From contig CAISYC010000058.1 in the NCBI GenBank assembly GCA_903889565.1, forward strand, positions 21,177 to 85,176: a DNA stretch of 64,000 nucleotides, given 5' to 3'. Positions 17,183 to 26,107 of the stretch are shown piece by piece. Source of the stretch: an uncultured beta proteobacterium. Its GTDB lineage: Bacteria; Pseudomonadota; Gammaproteobacteria; Burkholderiales; SG8-41. Numbering within the stretch: position 1 is the stretch's first letter; each line of letters begins with the position of its first letter. Below the pieces are notes generated by a model that was not told where the DNA came from, searched no databases, and worked only from the letters and a program-made list of their open reading frames with translations. The position numbers and the translations under genes were made by a program.

Positions 17183-18310
17183 CTAGCGCACGTTCTTTGC
17201 GGTCCACTGCTCGATAAATGCCGCGATGTCGAGACTGTTTTTCTCGATCATCAGCATGTGGCCGTTGCCGTGTATGCCGACATCGCCCAGGCGCACGAAC
17301 GTATTGGGCACCCCGGCCTGCGCGAGATATTTCGAGGTGCAGTGATCGTAGACTGCGTGATACGACGATTCGGTGGTGACAATCAGAATCGGAATGCCGG
17401 CGAGTGTGGGCATGCGGCGCGCGGGTGCGGCCTGCATCCGGCAGCGTTCGAGATCGGGACCGTCGGCCGCTGCCTGTTGCACGACGGCAAGCTGGCTTGC
17501 ATCGCTGACCGGCGGATCGTAGGTCATCGGAATGTCGGTGACGCCCCACAGCCGCGACGGGCTGCTGGTAAACACCGCATCCGCAAACGGCGGGCCGCTG
17601 GGCTCGGCGGCAATGATGCCCTTGACCAGTTTGGGACGCGCGTCCGCGATCGGCCAGCCGATCGCGCCCGACTGCGAGTGGGTCATGATGATGGCCGGAC
17701 CGATTTTATCGAGCAGTGCCGCGCCCGCATCGCGATTGAGTTCCTGCGTCGTCGCGTTGCTGCCGATATATTGCACCTGCGACGCATAAAACTGGTCGAA
17801 CACCGGATCGCCGCGCTGGCCCTTGCCGGGTCCTTCGCCCGGCCACTGCGTATGCAGTTTCGCCTGCGGCCACAGGTTGAATTTCTCGTGCGCGGTAAAA
17901 CGCTGCTCGAGTTGCGCCGCTGAAAATCGAATGTTCGCGCCGAGTGCCTCGCGGTAGGCCGACCGCCCGCGCGCGGGTTGATCGACCACGTAGACCGCGT
18001 AACCGTGCTCGACGAAATACTGCGCCCAGCCCTTGCGGCCGTCGGGCGTGCCGGTGAAATTGGTGCCGGTCTGCGCCGCGCCGTGAATCATGACAACCGG
18101 ATACGGTTGCGTCTGCTTGACCGGGAAGAAGTATTCGACATACATCTGCCGCTCCATCAGCGGCCCCTTGTCGGTTTCGACGTAGCGCCCGCCGACAAAG
18201 AAATAACCCTGACGCGGCTTGTCCGCCTGCGCCTGGGCAAACGCGAAATTCAATGTACAGGCCAGAACCAGCGCCAGGCCCTGTGTCGCCATGCTTAGCG
18301 TATTTTTCAT
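17183..18310 (-). CDS. Secreted alpha/beta hydrolase (esterase-like)
   Basis: This 375-residue exported protein has a signal peptide ending FAFAQAQA. The mature enzyme shows the oxyanion/HG region VVMIHGAAQTGTNF, the nucleophile elbow MTHSQSG, and a C-terminal HGNGHMLMIEKNS that supplies the histidine. These fit an alpha/beta hydrolase acting on extracytoplasmic esters or lactones. The nucleophile Ser lies in HSQSG rather than the plain GxSxG. It sits 72 bp downstream of a Bug gene on the same strand, so the imported ligand may be released by this esterase. AGGAG precedes the ATG. Confidence 0.88.
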   Translation of the reverse strand: MKNTLSMATQGLALVLACTLNFAFAQAQADKPRQGYFFVGGRYVETDKGPLMERQMYVEYFFPVKQTQPYPVVMIHGAAQTGTNFTGTPDGRKGWAQYFVEHGYAVYVVDQPARGRSAYREALGANIRFSAAQLEQRFTAHEKFNLWPQAKLHTQWPGEGPGKGQRGDPVFDQFYASQVQYIGSNATTQELNRDAGAALLDKIGPAIIMTHSQSGAIGWPIADARPKLVKGIIAAEPSGPPFADAVFTSSPSRLWGVTDIPMTYDPPVSDASQLAVVQQAAADGPDLERCRMQAAPARRMPTLAGIPILIVTTESSYHAVYDHCTSKYLAQAGVPNTFVRLGDVGIHGNGHMLMIEKNSLDIAAFIEQWTAKNVR

Positions 18311-18382
18311 ATCTCCTCCTGTTTTGACTTCAACAATCGTCGATGCATTCTATTCGGTGAACGCCGGCAGCAGCAGCATTAC

Positions 18383-19351
18383 TCAATCGACCTTCGCGCC
18401 CGACGACTTGACCACCCGGCTGTATTTTTCCGCCTCACCGCGTATGAAGGTGGTGAACTCCGCGGCGCTGCTGCCGACCGGATCGTAACCCTGGCTTTCG
18501 AACTGCGCCTTCAGTTCGGGCGCGCGCACGACGTTCACCAGCAATTCGTTCAAGCGCCTGACGATGGTCGCGGATGTTTTCGCCGGCGCGAGCAGGCCGA
18601 ACCAGGTTACCGATTCGTAGCCGGGCACACCGGACTCGGCGACGGTCGGCACCTCCGGCAGTTGCGGCGAGCGTTTTGCGCTCGACACGCCGAGCATGCG
18701 CAGGCGCCCGGCCTTGATGTGCTGGAGCACCGGCGGAATCGAATTGAACATCAGACTCACGCCGCTGCCGCCGATCAAATCGGTGATGGCCTGCGGCGCG
18801 CCCTTGTATGGAATATGCGTAATGTTCGCGCCCGACAGGCTTTTGAATAATTCCATCGCCAGATGATTGGCCGCGCCGTTGCCGGCCGAGGCGTAATTGA
18901 GTTTGCCCGGCTCGGTCCTGGCGAGCGCGAGCAGTTCCTTCACTGATTTCACCGGCAGCGACGGATGCGTGATCAGCAGGAAGGGCCCGATCGCGACGAG
19001 GCTGACCGGCGCGAAATCGCGCAGCGTGTCGTAAGCGACCTGCTTTTGCAGATAAGGCAGGATCACCAGCGCGCCCGGACTGCTGAAAAAAAGCGTGTAA
19101 CCGTCGGGCACGGCTTTCGCAGCGAGTTCGGCGCCGATCAAGCCACCGGCGCCGCCGCGATTGTCGATCACCAGTTGCTGGCCGAGCAGGCTGCCCAGCC
19201 CGGGCAATACCATGCGCGCCACCACGTCCGGCGTACCGCCGGCCGGCACCGGCACGATCACGCGCACCGGTTTGTCCGGATAGGTTTGCGCCGTTGCCAT
19301 CGGCACGCTGGCGAAAATGACGGTTGCAACAATCAACGAGATCAGGCGCAA
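18383..19351 (-). CDS. Bug/TctC-family substrate-binding protein
   Basis: This is a periplasmic carboxylate receptor of about 322 residues. The start is a TTG: 19351 has GGAG at 7-nt spacing, while TTG 19369 is also in frame and would add six residues. The signal peptide ends ATA, then QTYPDKPVRVIVPVPAGGTPDVVARM. It carries THIPYKGAPQAITDLIGG and ends SRVVKSSGAKVD, close in wording to the receptor at 3248-4225. It probably heads an operon with the secreted hydrolase downstream. The ligand is unknown. Confidence 0.9.
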   Translation of the reverse strand: MRLISLIVATVIFASVPMATAQTYPDKPVRVIVPVPAGGTPDVVARMVLPGLGSLLGQQLVIDNRGGAGGLIGAELAAKAVPDGYTLFFSSPGALVILPYLQKQVAYDTLRDFAPVSLVAIGPFLLITHPSLPVKSVKELLALARTEPGKLNYASAGNGAANHLAMELFKSLSGANITHIPYKGAPQAITDLIGGSGVSLMFNSIPPVLQHIKAGRLRMLGVSSAKRSPQLPEVPTVAESGVPGYESVTWFGLLAPAKTSATIVRRLNELLVNVVRAPELKAQFESQGYDPVGSSAAEFTTFIRGEAEKYSRVVKSSGAKVD

Positions 19352-19526
19352 GCTCAGGCTCCGTTGCAATTCAAATCAAAAAGTCGCGCCCTCGCCTACG
19401 GGCTCTGTCCGCGGGGAAAGAAACGTCCCCGGCAACCCGTCCGGCGGATTCGGGAGTCGACGATGCTACCGGATGCATCGCGCGCGATCAAAGTCATTTT
19501 TCGCGCGATGGATTAGACTAGCGGCT

Positions 19527-20030
19527 ATGTGCAACGCTTCGTACAGGCCTTACCGATTGTTTGGTTGCCGGCTGCTGGCCGCCGTCTGCCTGTTGGCTGC
19601 CGGTATCGCGCAGGCGCAACCGGCAGTGAGCGGCGGCCAGACGCTCTATCTGCCGGTCTATTCGCATGTCTATCATGGCGACACCGATGCAAAGGGCGTG
19701 CCGCAGCAAACGCTGGTCTCGGCACTGGTCAGTATCCGCAACACCGACCTCACGCGCAGCATCCGCGTAACCTCGGCGGTCTACTACGACACCAACGGCA
19801 AAAAGCTGCGTGAATATCTGCCCAAGCCGGTCATCGTCGCGCCGATGGGCACGCATGAAATTTTCGTGCCGCGCAGCGAATCGGCCGGCGGCTCGGGCGC
19901 CAATTTCGTCATCGTCTGGCAGTCCGACGAACCGGCCAACGCGCCGGTGGTCGAGGCGCTGCATCTCAATCTGCCGACCGGCCGCGCGATCGCATTCATG
20001 ACTACTGCACGACCGATCGCGACACGTTAG
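19527..20030 (+). CDS. DUF3124-type exported protein
   Basis: This is a 167-residue exported protein. The signal peptide CRLLAAVCLLAAGIAQAQ precedes a beta-rich domain with QTLYLPVYSHVYHGD, LVSALVSIRNTDLTRSIRVTSAVYYDTNGKKLREYL and APMGTHEIFVPRSES, features of DUF3124. The family is small, extracytoplasmic and of unknown function. It ends 51 bp before the SDR gene on the same strand. The upstream sequence has no strong Shine-Dalgarno; I used the ATG at 19527 because it directly precedes the signal peptide. Confidence 0.8.
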   Translation: MCNASYRPYRLFGCRLLAAVCLLAAGIAQAQPAVSGGQTLYLPVYSHVYHGDTDAKGVPQQTLVSALVSIRNTDLTRSIRVTSAVYYDTNGKKLREYLPKPVIVAPMGTHEIFVPRSESAGGSGANFVIVWQSDEPANAPVVEALHLNLPTGRAIAFMTTARPIATR

Positions 20031-20081
20031 TCGCGCGCAGCAACTTTCGAAAAAAACAGGCAACACCCTGAGGAGAACCGC

Positions 20082-20852
20082 ATGACCATACCCGGCAACG
20101 CATACGCCAAGGGCAACGAACTCGCCGGCAAAGTCGCACTGGTGACGGGGGCGGCCAAAAATATCGGCCGCGCCACGGCGCTCGCGCTTGCCGCCGGCGG
20201 CGCCGCTGTCGCCATCAATACGAAATCGTCGAAAGAGGACGCCGAAAAAGTCGCGCAGGAAATCCGCGCCGGCGGCGGCAGGGCCGGGGTTTATGTCGCC
20301 GACATCGCCGACGGCAAGCAGGTCAAGTCGATGTGCGATGCCATCCTCGCCGAATTCGGCCGCATCGACATCCTCGTGCTCAATGCCTCGGTGCGCAGCG
20401 AAAAGCCGTTCACCGAACTGACCTACGACGAATGGCGGCTGCCGCTCGGCATCACGCTCGACGGCGCCTTCTTCTGCGCGCAAGCCTGCCTGCCCTCGAT
20501 GCTCGCCAACGGCGGCGGCGCCATCGTCACGCTGGGCGGCATGCAATCACTGTCGGGGGCAGCCAAGCGCGTCAACGGCTCGGTGGCCAAACACGGTCTG
20601 GTCGGATTCACGCGCGGCATCGCGCGCGAATTCGGCGACCGCAACATCCGCGCGAACTGCATCGCGCCGGGCACCATGAACACCACGCGCGCCGCCGGCC
20701 GTTCGGCGCGGCCGGAGCCGACCGGCATTCCGCTCAAGCGCTACGGCGAAGCCGAAGAGATCGCCAGCGTGGTGCGTTTTCTCGCCGGGCCGGGGGCCAG
20801 CTTTCTGACCGGGCAGTCGATCCAGGTCAACGGCGGACAGATGATGTTCTAG
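20082..20852 (+). CDS. SDR-family protein with degenerate catalytic tetrad
   Basis: This 256-residue Rossmann protein looks like a FabG-type short-chain dehydrogenase. The nucleotide loop VTGAAKNIGRA is intact and NAS and the C-terminal FLTGQSIQVNGGQ are typical. However, aligning LGGMQSLSGAAKRVNGSVAKHGL with the usual S...YxxxK segment places Gly153 at Ser, Gly166 at Tyr, and keeps only Lys170; the fourth member Asn is Thr125. It may therefore bind NAD(P) without normal dehydrogenase chemistry, or use a different mechanism. GAGGAG precedes the ATG. It is followed 15 bp later by a multicopper oxidase, suggesting co-transcription. Confidence 0.9.
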   Translation: MTIPGNAYAKGNELAGKVALVTGAAKNIGRATALALAAGGAAVAINTKSSKEDAEKVAQEIRAGGGRAGVYVADIADGKQVKSMCDAILAEFGRIDILVLNASVRSEKPFTELTYDEWRLPLGITLDGAFFCAQACLPSMLANGGGAIVTLGGMQSLSGAAKRVNGSVAKHGLVGFTRGIAREFGDRNIRANCIAPGTMNTTRAAGRSARPEPTGIPLKRYGEAEEIASVVRFLAGPGASFLTGQSIQVNGGQMMF

Positions 20853-20867
20853 CGAGCAACACCCGAC

Positions 20868-22448
20868 ATGACGCAGATGAACCGGCGCAGTTTTCTCGCC
20901 ACCGGCATCGCCGCGCTGGGCACGGCGGCAGCGTGGCGCGCAGCGAATGTGCGCGCCGCTGCGCCATTGCCGGAAATTGCCGGCGGCCCGACGGTTCCGA
21001 TCGCCGCGCTGCGCCGGCTGATCGTCGAACGCATCGATCCGGTATCGGGACGTTGCCGCTATCTCGCCGACACCGGCGGACAGATCATCGCCGACCCGAT
21101 CTTCATCGCGCGCCGTGGCGATCGCGTCGATACGGTAATCGACAACCGCCTGCCGCAACCGACCAGCATTCACTTTCACGGCCTCACGTTGCCGGAGAAG
21201 CAGGACGGCGCGGGCTTCGACCCGATTGCGCCGCGCTCGACCAAGGCGCTGTCCTTCGAGGTCAGAAACCGCGGCGGGCTGTACTGGTTTCACGCCCATC
21301 CGCAGGGCTTTACCGCCGAGCAGGTGCACGCCGGCCTCGCCGGACTGCTGGTCGTCAGCGACGACGAAGACCGCGCGCTCGATCAGGCACTCGCGCTGGC
21401 GCCGGGCAACCGCCTCGCGCTGGCAATGGGTGACGTGCGCGTCGCCAACGAGGTGCTGCGCCCGTATGCGCCCTCGCCCGACGACTGTGTGCACGGCTGG
21501 TTCGGCAACCGCGCCCGCGTCAATGGCGCACTCGATTACAGCGCCGATGTCGCGCCGGGCTGGGTGCGCCTGCAAATACTCAACGGCAGCAACGCGCGCG
21601 GCATGCTGCTCGCCTTCCGCGACGCTAGCACCCTGCTGCCGTTTCACCTGCTCGGCACCGACGGCGGCCTGCTCGCCGCGCCGGCGGCGCTGGACCGCGT
21701 GTTTTTATATCCGGCCGAGCGTATCGACGTTGCCATCGATGTCAGCGGACACAGCGCCGTTTCCGCCGTCAGCATCGCCTTCGATCCGCGCCATCAGGTG
21801 CGCGGCGGCACACTGGCACGCCTGCATCCGGAACGCGACCAGTTTCCGCCGCTGTCGGGTTCGGCGGTATGCGCCCCCTTCAACACCGGCGCGCCGGGCG
21901 ATGTGGTGGCCGAGGGCGCCGAATTCCCGTTGTTCAATTTGCGCGTCAGTGGCGCCGCGCGCGCGGCGGCGCCGATGCCGCAGCGCCTGTCGGCGCTGGA
22001 CGCGCCGCCACCGCCCGCAGAGGCAACGCGACGCCTGCGCCTGGATTTCGATGAACGCATCGGTTATCTGATCGACCAGACGCGCTACCGCCCCGACGAA
22101 GTTGCCTTCAGCATCGCGCGCGGCACGCGCGAGGTTTGGGAAGTGCGCAACAGCCCGCTGTCGATGCCGCACCCGATGCACCTGCACGGCTTCGGCTTTC
22201 GCGTGCTGCGCCGCCAGGGCACTTTCGGACCCGCACGCGCGCTGGCCACCGCCGCCAACGGTATGCTGCCGACCGATCTCGGCGTCAAAGACACGGTGGT
22301 CCTATGGCCAAACGAAACGCTGTGGCTGGCCGTTGATTTCACGCTGCCGGAGGACGGCGACTTCAGTGGTCGGCAGCGCTACATGTTTCACTGCCACAAC
22401 CTCGAGCACGAGGATGGCATGATGATGCGGAATTTTGCGGTCAGCTAG
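20868..22448 (+). CDS. Tat-exported multicopper oxidase
   Basis: This 526-residue laccase/CotA-SufI-like oxidase starts with a Tat signal, NRRSFLATGIAALGTAAAW. All four copper-binding stretches are visible: IHFHGL, WFHAHPQG, HPMHLHGF and MFHCHNLEHEDGMMM, giving the T1 and trinuclear T2/T3 ligands. It should oxidise phenols, metals or amines in the periplasm with reduction of O2 to water. A fairly long insertion lies between domains 2 and 3 (about residues 300-390). It directly follows the SDR-like gene on the same strand, presumably in one operon. Confidence 0.94.
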   Translation: MTQMNRRSFLATGIAALGTAAAWRAANVRAAAPLPEIAGGPTVPIAALRRLIVERIDPVSGRCRYLADTGGQIIADPIFIARRGDRVDTVIDNRLPQPTSIHFHGLTLPEKQDGAGFDPIAPRSTKALSFEVRNRGGLYWFHAHPQGFTAEQVHAGLAGLLVVSDDEDRALDQALALAPGNRLALAMGDVRVANEVLRPYAPSPDDCVHGWFGNRARVNGALDYSADVAPGWVRLQILNGSNARGMLLAFRDASTLLPFHLLGTDGGLLAAPAALDRVFLYPAERIDVAIDVSGHSAVSAVSIAFDPRHQVRGGTLARLHPERDQFPPLSGSAVCAPFNTGAPGDVVAEGAEFPLFNLRVSGAARAAAPMPQRLSALDAPPPPAEATRRLRLDFDERIGYLIDQTRYRPDEVAFSIARGTREVWEVRNSPLSMPHPMHLHGFGFRVLRRQGTFGPARALATAANGMLPTDLGVKDTVVLWPNETLWLAVDFTLPEDGDFSGRQRYMFHCHNLEHEDGMMMRNFAVS

Positions 22449-22461
22449 CGACCGTCCAAGA

Positions 22462-22485
22462 GTAGCGCAGGCGACCCGCCTGCGC
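22462..22485. repeat. Small palindromic repeat, GTAGCGCAGGCG family
   Basis: GTA followed by GCGCAGGCG-ACC-CGCCTGCGC forms a perfect 9-bp hairpin just after the multicopper oxidase stop and before the converging YVTN gene. The same GTAGCGCAGGCG phrase occurs at 55319-55376. It may act as a bidirectional transcription end or mRNA stabiliser. Confidence 0.55.
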
Positions 22486-22490
22486 AGCAC

Positions 22491-23444
22491 TCAATCCAGA
22501 ACCTGCACGCCCCACGGCGCCTGACCGACCGGCACGGTGGTGATGACGGCGTTCTTGAGCGTATCGATCACCGTCACGCTGTTCGAGCGGCCGTTGGCTA
22601 CATAAAGCTTTTTGCCGTCGCGCGTGATCGACATGTTCCACGGCCGCTGGCCGACCGGGATCGTCGCCGTGACCTCGTCGCGCGCGGTGTCGATCACCAT
22701 CACATTGCCGTCGCCGCCGTTGCTGACGTAGACATGCTTGCCGTCGGGATTCATGGTGAGGCCATTGGAGCGCAGGCCGGCCTTGATGCTGCGCAGAACC
22801 TTGTGTTCCCGCGCATCGAGCACGAACACGGTATCGGCGCGTTCGCAGGCTACGTAGGCCTTGGCGCCGTCCGGCGTGAAGGCGATGCCGCGCGGCCGCA
22901 TGGCGAGCGTCAACTGCGCGATCGATTTGCGCGCGGCGACGTCGATGATTTCCACCTTGTCGTCTTCTTCCGCGCTGACGTAAACAAAACGTCCGTCCGG
23001 CGAAAACACCGCATGCTCCGGATTTTCGGCGCGTATCTTGACGCGGAATGCGACTGCGCCGCTGGCGGTATCGACGAACACCACGCTGTTATCGAGTTCC
23101 ACCGCCGCCGAGACCAGGCTGCCGTCGCGCGAAATGTAGACGCCCTCGGGCGATTCGCCCAGATCGACCTCCCTGACCACGCTGCGCTTTTCGACATCGA
23201 TGATCAACAGTCCGTTACTCGACTGCTCGGAAACGTAGGCGAACTTGCGCGCGGCATTCACCGCGGCGCCGCGCGGCTTGCCGCCGGTTTTGATCTCGCC
23301 GATCACCGTGTCGGATGCGGTATCGATCAGCGACAGGCTGCCGCTGCCCTCGTTGCTGACGAGCGCGACGCCCGCCGATGCCGGCGCCGCCAACATTGCC
23401 GCGAGCAAAAAGAGCATGACGGTCGTGCCGGTGCGAATGTCCAT
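22491..23444 (-). CDS. YVTN-type beta-propeller periplasmic protein, PQQ-cluster associated
   Basis: This is a 317-residue exported propeller starting at ATG 23444 (GGAG at 8-nt spacing). Signal peptide ends APASA. Repeats of the type FVYVSAEEDDKVEIIDVAAR, KLYVANGRSNSVTVIDTLK and HVYVSNGGDGNVMVIDTARD recur about every 42 residues, making a seven-bladed propeller. Related proteins occur beside PQQ alcohol dehydrogenases, where their role is unclear but may involve cofactor or metal handling. It is the last gene of the run 29510 to 22491 on the minus strand, starting 13 bp after the cytochrome b561 stop. Confidence 0.9.
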   Translation of the reverse strand: MDIRTGTTVMLFLLAAMLAAPASAGVALVSNEGSGSLSLIDTASDTVIGEIKTGGKPRGAAVNAARKFAYVSEQSSNGLLIIDVEKRSVVREVDLGESPEGVYISRDGSLVSAAVELDNSVVFVDTASGAVAFRVKIRAENPEHAVFSPDGRFVYVSAEEDDKVEIIDVAARKSIAQLTLAMRPRGIAFTPDGAKAYVACERADTVFVLDAREHKVLRSIKAGLRSNGLTMNPDGKHVYVSNGGDGNVMVIDTARDEVTATIPVGQRPWNMSITRDGKKLYVANGRSNSVTVIDTLKNAVITTVPVGQAPWGVQVLD

Positions 23445-23457
23445 GTTCAAGTCTCCA

Positions 23458-24027
23458 TCAGGTAACCGGGCGGCGCCATGCCCACATGCGCCGCAGAATG
23501 CCGTCGCGATCGACAAAGCGATGCTTCAGCGCGGCGGCAATGTGCAGCGTGATCAGCCCGATCAGCAGGCTCGCCGTGCTCAGATGCACCACACTGCACA
23601 GGTCTTTGAGTTCCGGCGCATCCCAGCCCCAGTATGGCAGCTTGTTGCCGAAATAAACGATCGGATATTTGGTGAATGACGAGCCGAGAAAACCGCTCAC
23701 CGGCATCAGCACCATGCACAGGTAGAGCAGATGATGGTTGGCGGCGGCAGCGATCCGCGCCCAGCGCGGCATGCTCGCCGGCAGCGGCGGCGCGCGATGC
23801 GTGAAACGCCAGCCGACACGCACCAGGATCAGCAGGCCCAGCGTCAGACCGATCGACTTGTGAATATTGAACCACCACGCGCGAACGCCCGGCGGATCTT
23901 TCGGAATGCCGATCATCCACAGGCCCAGCGCGATCTGCGCGATGACGCAGAATGCGATCAACCAGTGCAGGACGACCGCAGTGCGGGTGTAAGCCGGTTC
24001 TTGCATGGCATTCGATCGGTCAACCAA
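23458..24027 (-). CDS. Cytochrome b561 family membrane protein
   Basis: This 189-residue protein has four membrane segments (TAVVLHWLIAFCVIAQIALGLWM, HKSIGLTLGLLILVRVGW, NHHLLYLCMVLMPVSGFLG, VVHLSTASLLIGLITLHIAAALKHRF). The histidines in LHW, NIHK, HHLL and TLHIAAALKH sit where haem b ligands are expected. Such proteins transfer electrons between periplasmic redox partners and the quinone pool. In this cluster it may receive electrons from the quinoproteins or the adjacent cytochrome c. ATG 24027 is used; 24006 is an alternative. Confidence 0.9.
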   Translation of the reverse strand: MVDRSNAMQEPAYTRTAVVLHWLIAFCVIAQIALGLWMIGIPKDPPGVRAWWFNIHKSIGLTLGLLILVRVGWRFTHRAPPLPASMPRWARIAAAANHHLLYLCMVLMPVSGFLGSSFTKYPIVYFGNKLPYWGWDAPELKDLCSVVHLSTASLLIGLITLHIAAALKHRFVDRDGILRRMWAWRRPVT

Positions 24028-24079
24028 AGTCGGGAAATATACAACGGGGCACGACCCGCTTGCTGATTACCGAAGCAGG

Positions 24080-24406
24080 TTATTTTTTCTCGCCCGCCAT
24101 CACATATGACCACAGCGCCTCGATTTCATCTGCCTGGAACAGGTCGCCCCACGGCGGCATCTGGTTCTTGCCCCGGGTCACCGAATTCAGAAAACGGCTT
24201 TTCTGCTCCGGCGGAAAAGTGCGCAGGTCGAAAGCGCCCTGCGGATCCGCCATGTGCGGGCCGTGACAGGGCGCGCAGTTCTGCGAAAAAATCGACGCCC
24301 CGCGCTTGATCTGCTCGGGCGCGAACTGCTCCTCGGCCACTGCGCTTGCCGGAGCCCGCACCATCGCCAGCAGAAGCGCGCCCGCTGCAAACGTGGCGCG
24401 CGTCAT
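24080..24406 (-). CDS. Periplasmic c-type cytochrome for quinoprotein oxidation
   Basis: This is a small 108-residue exported cytochrome. ATG 24406 overlaps the stop of the upstream PQQ dehydrogenase (ATGA), so the two are translationally coupled. After the signal peptide the single haem site NCAPCHGPHM appears, followed later by KNQMPPWGDL, whose Met is the likely sixth ligand. It fits class I cytochromes that accept electrons from PQQ alcohol dehydrogenases. Coupling to the dehydrogenase gene strongly suggests it is its direct acceptor. Confidence 0.9.
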   Translation of the reverse strand: MTRATFAAGALLLAMVRAPASAVAEEQFAPEQIKRGASIFSQNCAPCHGPHMADPQGAFDLRTFPPEQKSRFLNSVTRGKNQMPPWGDLFQADEIEALWSYVMAGEKK

Positions 24407-26073
24407 TCCGGCATCAGCGCAAAGGTCCAGACCGATCCGCCAAGCGGAACGTCGGGCAGGCCGCGGCGCTGCGACGTGGTGCCGCCGATGCCCGACAGAA
24501 TGGTCACGTACTGGCGACCGTTGCGGGTCCAGGTCACCGGCTGCGCATTGACGCCGGAGGGCGTGCGGAAGCTCCACAGCTGGGTGCCGTTGTCGGCGTC
24601 CACCGCGACGACTTCGCCCGAATGCTTGCCGGTAAACAGCAGTCCGCCGCCGGTCACCAGCACGGCCGAGCCCGGCAGTTCACCCATGATCGGCACGCTC
24701 CACTTCGGCTTGGCCGTCAGCGGGTCGATCGCTTCGATGTGCCCGCCGACCGTCGTCGGCGTCACCGGCGAGTAAGTGGCCTCGACCGCCTGATAGCGCA
24801 AACCCGGTTTGAACGGTTCGATCGGAATCAATTTGTAATTCGAGTAACCCTCGTTGGTGTTGGCATACAGGAGACCGGTGTTCGGATTGAACGCCGCATG
24901 CATCCAGTTTTTGCCGCCGCGCACGCTCGGATACAACTGGATCTGCTCGCCGGCACGCAGCTTCTTCGCCACCTCCGATTCGACCGGACGGCCGGTCTTC
25001 ATATCGACGTGCGTAGCCCAGTTGACCCTGGCGAAGGGCTTGGCCGACAGCAGTTCGCCGGTTACGCGATCAAGCACATAGAGAAAACCGTTGCGGTTCA
25101 TCTGCATCGCCACTTTGCGCAGCTTGCCATCGACGTTGATGTCGGCGAGGATGATTTCCCATACCGAGTCCCAATCGAAGATTTCGTTCGGCGCCGCCTG
25201 GTAATGCCAGACGATCTCGCCGGTCTTCGGCCGCATTGCCAGAATGGACGACGTATAGAGATTGTCACCCTTGCGGTTTTCCGGGTTGTATGGCGCGGCG
25301 TTGCCGGTGCCCCAGTACATCAGATCGAGCTCGGGATCATACGAACCGGTGATCCAGGTGCTCGCACCGCCGTGCAGGTAGGCGTCGTTGGCGGGCCAGG
25401 TCTCGCTGCCCTTTTCGCCCGGACCCGGAATCGTGTAGCGGCGCCACAGGTGTTCGCCGGTGTCAGGATTCCAGCCGTCAAGAAAACAGCGCGCGCCGAA
25501 TTCGGCGCCCGAACAACCGGTGACCAGCACGCCGTTGGCCACCAGCGGCGCCATCGTCAGCGAATAGCCCTGTTTCCATTCGGCGACCTTCTGCTTCCAC
25601 AATTCCTTGCCGGTCTTCTGGTCGAGCGCGAGCACGTAGGCGTCGATGGTGGTGCGCAGCACCTTGCCGTTATAGAGCGCAACGCCCTTGTTGGAAACGC
25701 CGCAACACACCACGCGCGGCGTGTCGGCATCGAAGTTCACTGCCGTGCGCCACAATTGTTTGCCGCTCACGGCATCGATGGCGAGCGTCCATTTGGCGTC
25801 ACTCACGTACATCACGCCGTCATAGATCATCGGTTGCGCCTGTTCACCGAAGTCGTTCTCCAGACCGAGCGTCCACACCGGCACCAGCTTCTTCACGTTC
25901 GCCTTGTTGATCTGCGCCAGCGGGCTGTAGCGGTTCTGCGCATAGCCCATGCCGTAGGTCAGGATGTTGTCGGTGTTGCTGCCGTCGCTCTTGAGGTCGC
26001 CCGCGGTCGGGCCGAACTGCGCGCAGCCCGCGCACGCCAGCAGTACGACAAGGGCGATCAATGCTTTGCTCAT
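24403..26073 (-). CDS. PQQ-dependent alcohol dehydrogenase, lanthanide-type motif (copy 1)
   Basis: This is a 556-residue quinoprotein with an eight-bladed propeller. It begins with a lipoprotein-like signal (LLACAGC). Family sites: adjacent Cys123-Cys124 ring (VVCCGVSNKG), Glu191 (SGAEFG), Asn258 (WGTGN), catalytic Asp300 and Asp302 in FDWDS. An Asp two residues after the catalytic Asp is the marker of lanthanide-dependent XoxF/PedH-type enzymes and is missing from calcium enzymes such as MxaF. It oxidises a primary or other alcohol in the periplasm and is coupled to the cytochrome c gene. Anchoring by a lipid would separate it from the two soluble paralogues. Confidence 0.92.
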   Translation of the reverse strand: MSKALIALVVLLACAGCAQFGPTAGDLKSDGSNTDNILTYGMGYAQNRYSPLAQINKANVKKLVPVWTLGLENDFGEQAQPMIYDGVMYVSDAKWTLAIDAVSGKQLWRTAVNFDADTPRVVCCGVSNKGVALYNGKVLRTTIDAYVLALDQKTGKELWKQKVAEWKQGYSLTMAPLVANGVLVTGCSGAEFGARCFLDGWNPDTGEHLWRRYTIPGPGEKGSETWPANDAYLHGGASTWITGSYDPELDLMYWGTGNAAPYNPENRKGDNLYTSSILAMRPKTGEIVWHYQAAPNEIFDWDSVWEIILADINVDGKLRKVAMQMNRNGFLYVLDRVTGELLSAKPFARVNWATHVDMKTGRPVESEVAKKLRAGEQIQLYPSVRGGKNWMHAAFNPNTGLLYANTNEGYSNYKLIPIEPFKPGLRYQAVEATYSPVTPTTVGGHIEAIDPLTAKPKWSVPIMGELPGSAVLVTGGGLLFTGKHSGEVVAVDADNGTQLWSFRTPSGVNAQPVTWTRNGRQYVTILSGIGGTTSQRRGLPDVPLGGSVWTFALMPE

Positions 26074-26107
26074 GATTTTCTCCCCGCTCCGTTCGCGCGT
26101 ATTCTGC

